17,639 bases of DNA. It comes from Spirogloea muscicola (taxonomy: Eukaryota; Streptophyta; Zygnematophyceae; Spirogloeales; Spirogloeaceae). Below, piece after piece: positions 14,351-17,639 of the stretch. A program made the position numbers and the translations under genes. How positions within the stretch are numbered: the first letter of the stretch is position 1; every line of letters begins with the position of its first letter. The DNA lies in NCBI GenBank assembly GCA_009602725.1, contig WELB01000174.1, forward strand, positions 141,606 to 159,244, read 5' to 3'. The notes beneath the pieces are model-generated. The model searched no databases. It worked only from the letters and a program-made list of their open reading frames with translations, and had not been told where the DNA came from.

Positions 14351-15323
14351 CAAAGCAACAGCGAACTAAGGTGCGGGTTGTCAGAATCTCAGCACCAACA
14401 CTCCAGCTGACAACAGTCTTCTTCTCTGCCAGTCACCTTGTCTCCACCGCTACTGCCTGCAGCTCACTCATGACCTGTAATTGACATACTGTTCGTTTCA
14501 GTGTATGGGCGTCCGAAGACCCCCTGTCCCAGGCCTCTGCCCGACTCAGGTTGAAGGTCTTGTGTGTCATGTTGTCCTTGGGCCAGCCTGCATGATACCC
14601 ACTGCCCTCTAAGCTGAGCTACGTATTTGCTCCTGCCCGCCGGAGCTGATTGTGGGCAGGCGGCTGCTGTGTCAGCCGGCATGCAAACATATAGGAAGAT
14701 GGCCCTGTGTAGTCTCCAGGTTGCAACAGTGGTCGGTGTTTGCTGCAGACCAGCACGAACAGGGACGTGGCTCTGACTCCCCGGCCCCAGCTCGCCAAAG
14801 AGTAAATGCAGAATCTGTTGAGTAGAGTAGCAAGCATAGAGCAAAGACCACAGAGAGCTAAGCACATAAGCAGAGCACCTTCTCTCTCTCATTGACAACA
14901 GCGGCGCCGTTTGCACAGTTGAGCGGTGGGTGCGTGACAGGGACTAAAGTACATAGCCCCCCAGCACACCATTCTCAAGCCTCACTTCCTGTAGGATGTC
15001 ATCTGATGTCAGCCCTATGCTGCAACTTCTGACCCACATCGCCATGACTCCCAACCACCCTCTCAAGAAGGTCGAAGGCAGCAAAGTACCCTGCCTCAGA
15101 TGCAGGTGCTGCTTTTGGCGAGCCTAGAGCCTAACAGCTGAGGTTGGCTAATATGGCCAGCAAGCAGCAAAATGGCCGCTGGAAGGCCATGCTGCTGGTG
15201 CTGCTCGCCCCTTGCCCTTGCAGCGGCACAGTGGATTGCAGCCGCTTGACTGCCTGCCACTCAGAGCGCAGGTTTGGAAGCTGCCGTTCTGCAGTAGAGC
15301 AAAACCTTGGCAGCATGAGGGCT

Positions 15324-17639
<2,316 letters not shown>

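Larger units (their letters stand above)
12510..15323. other. Repeat- and retroelement-rich region between ACL5 and the SET gene
   Basis: No host gene is seen. From left: the ACL5 leader (12510-12601), a tandem-duplicated monomer (12602-12820), unassigned sequence (12821-12899), an inverted retroelement 3' end (12900-13088), a hairpin cluster (13089-13355), an endonuclease-coding fragment with its 3' region (13360-14260), one more monomer (about 14288-14350), and then about 970 bp of sequence in which I see nothing. The last part should contain the 3' UTR of the SET gene. A minus-strand frame of 150 codons at 14464-14916 shows no family motif. Confidence 0.6.

Overview
The window reads as one draft contig from a photosynthetic eukaryote of the green lineage, most likely a green alga. 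It carries four intron-rich nuclear genes, all on the minus strand. Introns are short (92-446 nt). Of 28 inferred introns, 27 are GT-AG and one is GC-AG. Exon joins were chosen by reading-frame phase and by recall of homologous proteins; no alignment was run.

Layout, left to right. 1-1226: no recognisable gene, one (CCAA)n microsatellite. 1227-5018: stromal Hsp70 (HSP70B/cpHsp70) in 12 exons, complete at the C-terminus; its first exon with the transit peptide is unresolved near a C-run and an N. About 5019-7106: GC-rich upstream region with short tandem repeats and two repeat monomers. 7107-8356: four-exon gene for NdhS/CRR31, the ferredoxin-docking subunit of the chloroplast NDH complex. 8405-8628: two direct-repeat copies just upstream of it. 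9583-12509: nine-exon thermospermine synthase (ACL5-type). 12602-14350: repeat and retroelement cluster with a 116-bp tandem duplication, inverted copies of a retroelement 3' end, a perfect 29-bp inverted repeat, and a fragment coding for a restriction-enzyme-like endonuclease domain. 15324-17520: SET-domain lysine methyltransferase of the Rubisco LSMT-like class, cut at its 5' end by a 122-nt poly-T run that closes the window.

Functionally, HSP70B (stromal folding) and NdhS (photosynthetic electron transport) are plastid proteins encoded in the nucleus, and the SET protein belongs to a group with many plastid members. ACL5 belongs to polyamine metabolism. Nothing suggests they form a pathway.

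The least expected contents are NdhS in what looks like an algal genome, and a hairpin-forming repeat monomer with a GGGCTGGC core. At least ten diverged copies occur here in both orientations, including in the 3' region of the retroelement and just upstream of ACL5.
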